Source of the DNA: CAWAND01 sp963783335
GTDB taxonomy: Bacteria; Chloroflexota; Anaerolineae; Anaerolineales; E44-bin32
Reading direction: 5' to 3'
Length of the DNA stretch: 64,000 nt
Assembly (NCBI GenBank): GCA_963783335.1
Contig: CAWAND010000004.1
Coordinates: 186,001-250,000, forward strand
Under the pieces are notes generated by a model. It was not told the DNA's origin, ran no database searches, and worked only from the letters and a program-made list of their open reading frames with translations. The position numbers and the translations under genes are program-made. Of this stretch, positions 61,959 to 64,000 are shown one piece after another; the stretch's first letter is position 1, and each line of letters begins with the position of its first letter.

Positions 61959-63599
61959 CTAGGAGTTAGTTTCGTCGGCGGCGACGATTTCCATCGCCTC
62001 CGGCAGGGCACTGATGACATCCCCGGCCATTACGCTCGCTTCGGAGCCCAGCATCTGGGCCGCCTGGACCCCCGCGAGCCCATGAACATAGCCCCCCAGA
62101 ACGGCTGCCTCGTAACCAGCCACCCCCTGAGCACGAAAGCCGGCGATTGTCCCAGCCAGAACATCTCCCGTCCCAGCGCTCGCTAACGCTGATGTGGCGA
62201 ATGGGAGTACGCTAACCCGGCCATCGGGGGCAGCCACCACCGTGAATGCCCCCTTGAACACCACCACATGGCCCCATTCGGCGGCCCACTTCTTGGCCGC
62301 CGACACACGGTCCGCCTGCAACTTCTCCTTGCCTTCTCCCGTGAGAGTGGCCATTTCTCCGGGATGTGGGGTGAGCACGGTCTCGCTCGGGAGACGGGCC
62401 GGCCAACTTTCTATCTCCGGAAGGAGACTCAGAGCATCTGCGTCGATGACGCATGGACCCAATCCCAAACCAGGTTCTGACCCTTCTGCTGCGTCCGGGA
62501 GAAATCCCAGCCGGCCTCGATGCCCGCCTCCTTCAGCCCCGAGCAGACGTCGCAAGAACTTTGAGGCCAACTCATCTCGCCCCATCCCGGGCCCAATCAG
62601 CAAGACCGGCGAACCCGACACCGCCTGGACTAGAACCTCAACAGAGGCTTCGTTGACAATGCCCATGTCATGCGGCAGCAGAATCCACGTCGCTTCAGGC
62701 AGCTGCGGCGCCAGAAGCGCCTGTATGGCCGACGGCACCGCCAGCGTCACCAAGCCAGCCCCGGTCCTGTAGGCCGCCGTACCCGCCAGGGCCGCTGCGC
62801 CCGGCAGCGTGATGGATCCCCCGATGACAACGACTTGACCGAAGGTTCCTTTGTGGGAGTCCTTCGGGCGCTGCGGGAGCCATTCCCGCACAATTTCCTG
62901 TGTGGCGAGTTCAAGATCCACGTTGGACAACTCCTGCTGTTTGGACGAAACGCCAATGTCGGCCACGATCAAGCTACCTACCTTTGCTGCGCCGGGAAAT
63001 CTGAGAAGACCCACTTTGGCCGCCGCCAACGTGACAGTCAGATCGCACGCCAGCGTTTCATCTGCCACTTCTCCGCTGTCGGTGTCCAGCCCCGAAGGAC
63101 AATCGACCGCCACCACCAGGGGCTTCACCGGCCGCTTCTGAAGGGCCTTTTGTACTGACCCTAGAATCCCCTTCGCTTCCCCTTTCAGAGGCAGTTTCAG
63201 ACCCGTGCCGAACACCGCATCCAGCACAACGTCGGCCGTAGACAGCATGTTTGCCAGCACCCGCTTCCGCTGGTCCTGGTCTGCCTCAGCTACGAGCAGC
63301 CCCCTCTCCTTGATAGCTTCCAGGTGTGGATCCGGGTCCGGCCTGGCCTTGACAAGGTAGACGGAAACCTGCGCCCCCGCCTCGGCCAATACGTCCCCGG
63401 CAACCAGACCATCACCGCCGTTGTTGCCGCTCCCGACAAGAATCGCCACGCGCTTTCCCGCTGGTTCGGGAAGGCGATGCAGCACGGCTTCGGCCACGGC
63501 CGTGCCGGCGTTGATCATCATTTGATCGTAGCTCAGGCCGGCAGCGTCGGCCGCCTGTTCGATGGCCCTCATTTGGTCAACGTTTACAATCTTCGCCAC
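61959..63599 (-). CDS. nnr: Bifunctional NAD(P)H-hydrate epimerase / ADP-dependent dehydratase
   Basis: This protein of about 546 residues repairs hydrated NAD(P)H. The N-terminal YjeF_N epimerase has DQMMINAGTAVAEAV, GSGNNGGDGLVAGDVL and VVAVDCPSGLDTDSG. The C-terminal carbohydrate-kinase-like dehydratase has GQVVVIGGS, LTPHPGEMATLTG, VVFKGAFTVV and the diagnostic SAGTGDVLAGTIAGFRAQG. A GTG at 63599 with GGAGG upstream is preferred over the TTG at 63623. Confidence 0.93.
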   Translation of the reverse strand: MAKIVNVDQMRAIEQAADAAGLSYDQMMINAGTAVAEAVLHRLPEPAGKRVAILVGSGNNGGDGLVAGDVLAEAGAQVSVYLVKARPDPDPHLEAIKERGLLVAEADQDQRKRVLANMLSTADVVLDAVFGTGLKLPLKGEAKGILGSVQKALQKRPVKPLVVAVDCPSGLDTDSGEVADETLACDLTVTLAAAKVGLLRFPGAAKVGSLIVADIGVSSKQQELSNVDLELATQEIVREWLPQRPKDSHKGTFGQVVVIGGSITLPGAAALAGTAAYRTGAGLVTLAVPSAIQALLAPQLPEATWILLPHDMGIVNEASVEVLVQAVSGSPVLLIGPGMGRDELASKFLRRLLGAEGGGHRGRLGFLPDAAEGSEPGLGLGPCVIDADALSLLPEIESWPARLPSETVLTPHPGEMATLTGEGKEKLQADRVSAAKKWAAEWGHVVVFKGAFTVVAAPDGRVSVLPFATSALASAGTGDVLAGTIAGFRAQGVAGYEAAVLGGYVHGLAGVQAAQMLGSEASVMAGDVISALPEAMEIVAADETNS

Positions 63600-63655
63600 T
63601 GCCACCTCCCACTGTCTTGTCAACCTGCATCATAACGGCTACACCTATCGGCACG

Positions 63656-64000
63656 CTAGATGTGAGAGCGGCCAGCTTTCTCAGAGATGGCACTCATGGC
63701 ATGCTCTGCCAATGCCGCGATGGTGAGGCTGGGATTGATCCCAGGGTTTGCGGGCATCATTGAGCCATCGACCACAAACAGCCCATCGTAGTTGAACACC
63801 CGCCCATTTGCGTCAATGACGCCGTCGTCGGCACTCTTGCCCATCGGACAACCTCCGAGAATATGTGCCGTCACCGGCATGCCCAGGATGCTCTCCACAA
63901 AGGACGTTTGAGGGTATCCATCCACTTCACTGGCGAATTCCCTCGCCAGCGCGTGCCCCACCGAAAGCTCGGCAGGGATTCTTCGTTCATCGTCGTGGTG
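63656..64000 (-). CDS. GMC oxidoreductase (cholesterol-oxidase-like), C-terminal end
   Basis: Only the last 114 residues are in the window and the frame continues past the right edge. The FAD-dependent GMC C-terminal signature is clear: VTAHILGGCPMG, VFNYDGLFVVDGSMMPANPG and NPSLTIAALAEHAM, with the catalytic His region. It oxidises an alcohol; the substrate cannot be judged from this end. Confidence 0.85.
   Translation of the reverse strand, partial: HHDDERRIPAELSVGHALAREFASEVDGYPQTSFVESILGMPVTAHILGGCPMGKSADDGVIDANGRVFNYDGLFVVDGSMMPANPGINPSLTIAALAEHAMSAISEKAGRSHI

Noticed and set aside
1..64000. CRISPR arrays, insertion sequences, rRNA genes or toxin-antitoxin pairs
   Set aside because: No regularly spaced repeats, transposase motifs, rRNA signatures or paired small toxin-like genes were recognised on either strand.

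Overview
The window looks like a chromosomal segment of a GC-rich bacterium, most probably a Chloroflexota (Anaerolineae-like) organism. This is inferred from the gene mix: a mevalonate-pathway decarboxylase, FHA/winged-helix and Ser/Thr kinase signalling, sigma-54, Tat-exported L,D-transpeptidase and YtxH. It is also inferred from promoter style, with an extended -10 box only 5-8 nt before many start codons. No rRNA operon, insertion sequence, CRISPR array or prophage block was seen. Nearly every base lies in or between ordinary genes.

Layout. 1-8255 (minus strand): a sigma-54 block in the order rpoN, PAS/GAF sensor kinase, sigma-54 activator without a DNA-binding domain, a near-perfect -24/-12 promoter, a small two-helix membrane protein, and a giant TPR protein that runs off the left edge. 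8.3-20.9 kb: trmFO, an M28 lipoprotein, an aminotransferase, a dienelactone hydrolase, hflX, a broken FAD/Fe-S oxidoreductase, an MFS transporter, a tyrosine recombinase and a 3-hydroxyisobutyrate-type dehydrogenase. 21-34.9 kb: an HD-GYP response regulator, smpB plus ssrA (tmRNA), a divergent FHA/kinase pair, a large GH3 membrane protein, a CoA-transferase subunit with a threonine-dehydratase-like enzyme, an AAA ATPase, a family 2 glycosyltransferase, recJ and a DUF4870 protein. 35-45 kb: fmt, a histidine phosphatase, an amidohydrolase, selB, a coiled-coil protein, and a three-gene membrane operon of divergent complex I/Mrp-like subunits. 45-56 kb: hisS, tRNA-His, a possible structured RNA, small helical proteins, a mevalonate decarboxylase, rseP, a HEAT-repeat protein, acylphosphatase, an LytM protein, radC, a zinc-ribbon protein and enolase. 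56-64 kb: iscS-mnmA, a BMP-like lipoprotein, L,D-transpeptidase, two envelope-type small proteins, the NAD(P)HX repair enzyme, and the end of a GMC oxidoreductase.

How genes work together. The sigma-54 block appears self-contained: it encodes the sigma factor, sensor and activator, and places the only convincing -24/-12 promoter directly before the two genes that follow. IscS supplies sulfur to MnmA from an overlapping operon. SmpB and tmRNA are adjacent, and hisS lies about 0.9 kb from tRNA-His.

Quality caveat. At least eight unrelated genes, including enolase, carry single-base frameshifts or an in-frame stop (rpoN, dienelactone hydrolase, the FAD oxidoreductase twice, MFS, coiled-coil protein, enolase, BMP lipoprotein). 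This pattern suggests consensus indel errors in the assembly more than true gene decay. Coordinates of short sites were counted by eye and may be off by a base or two.
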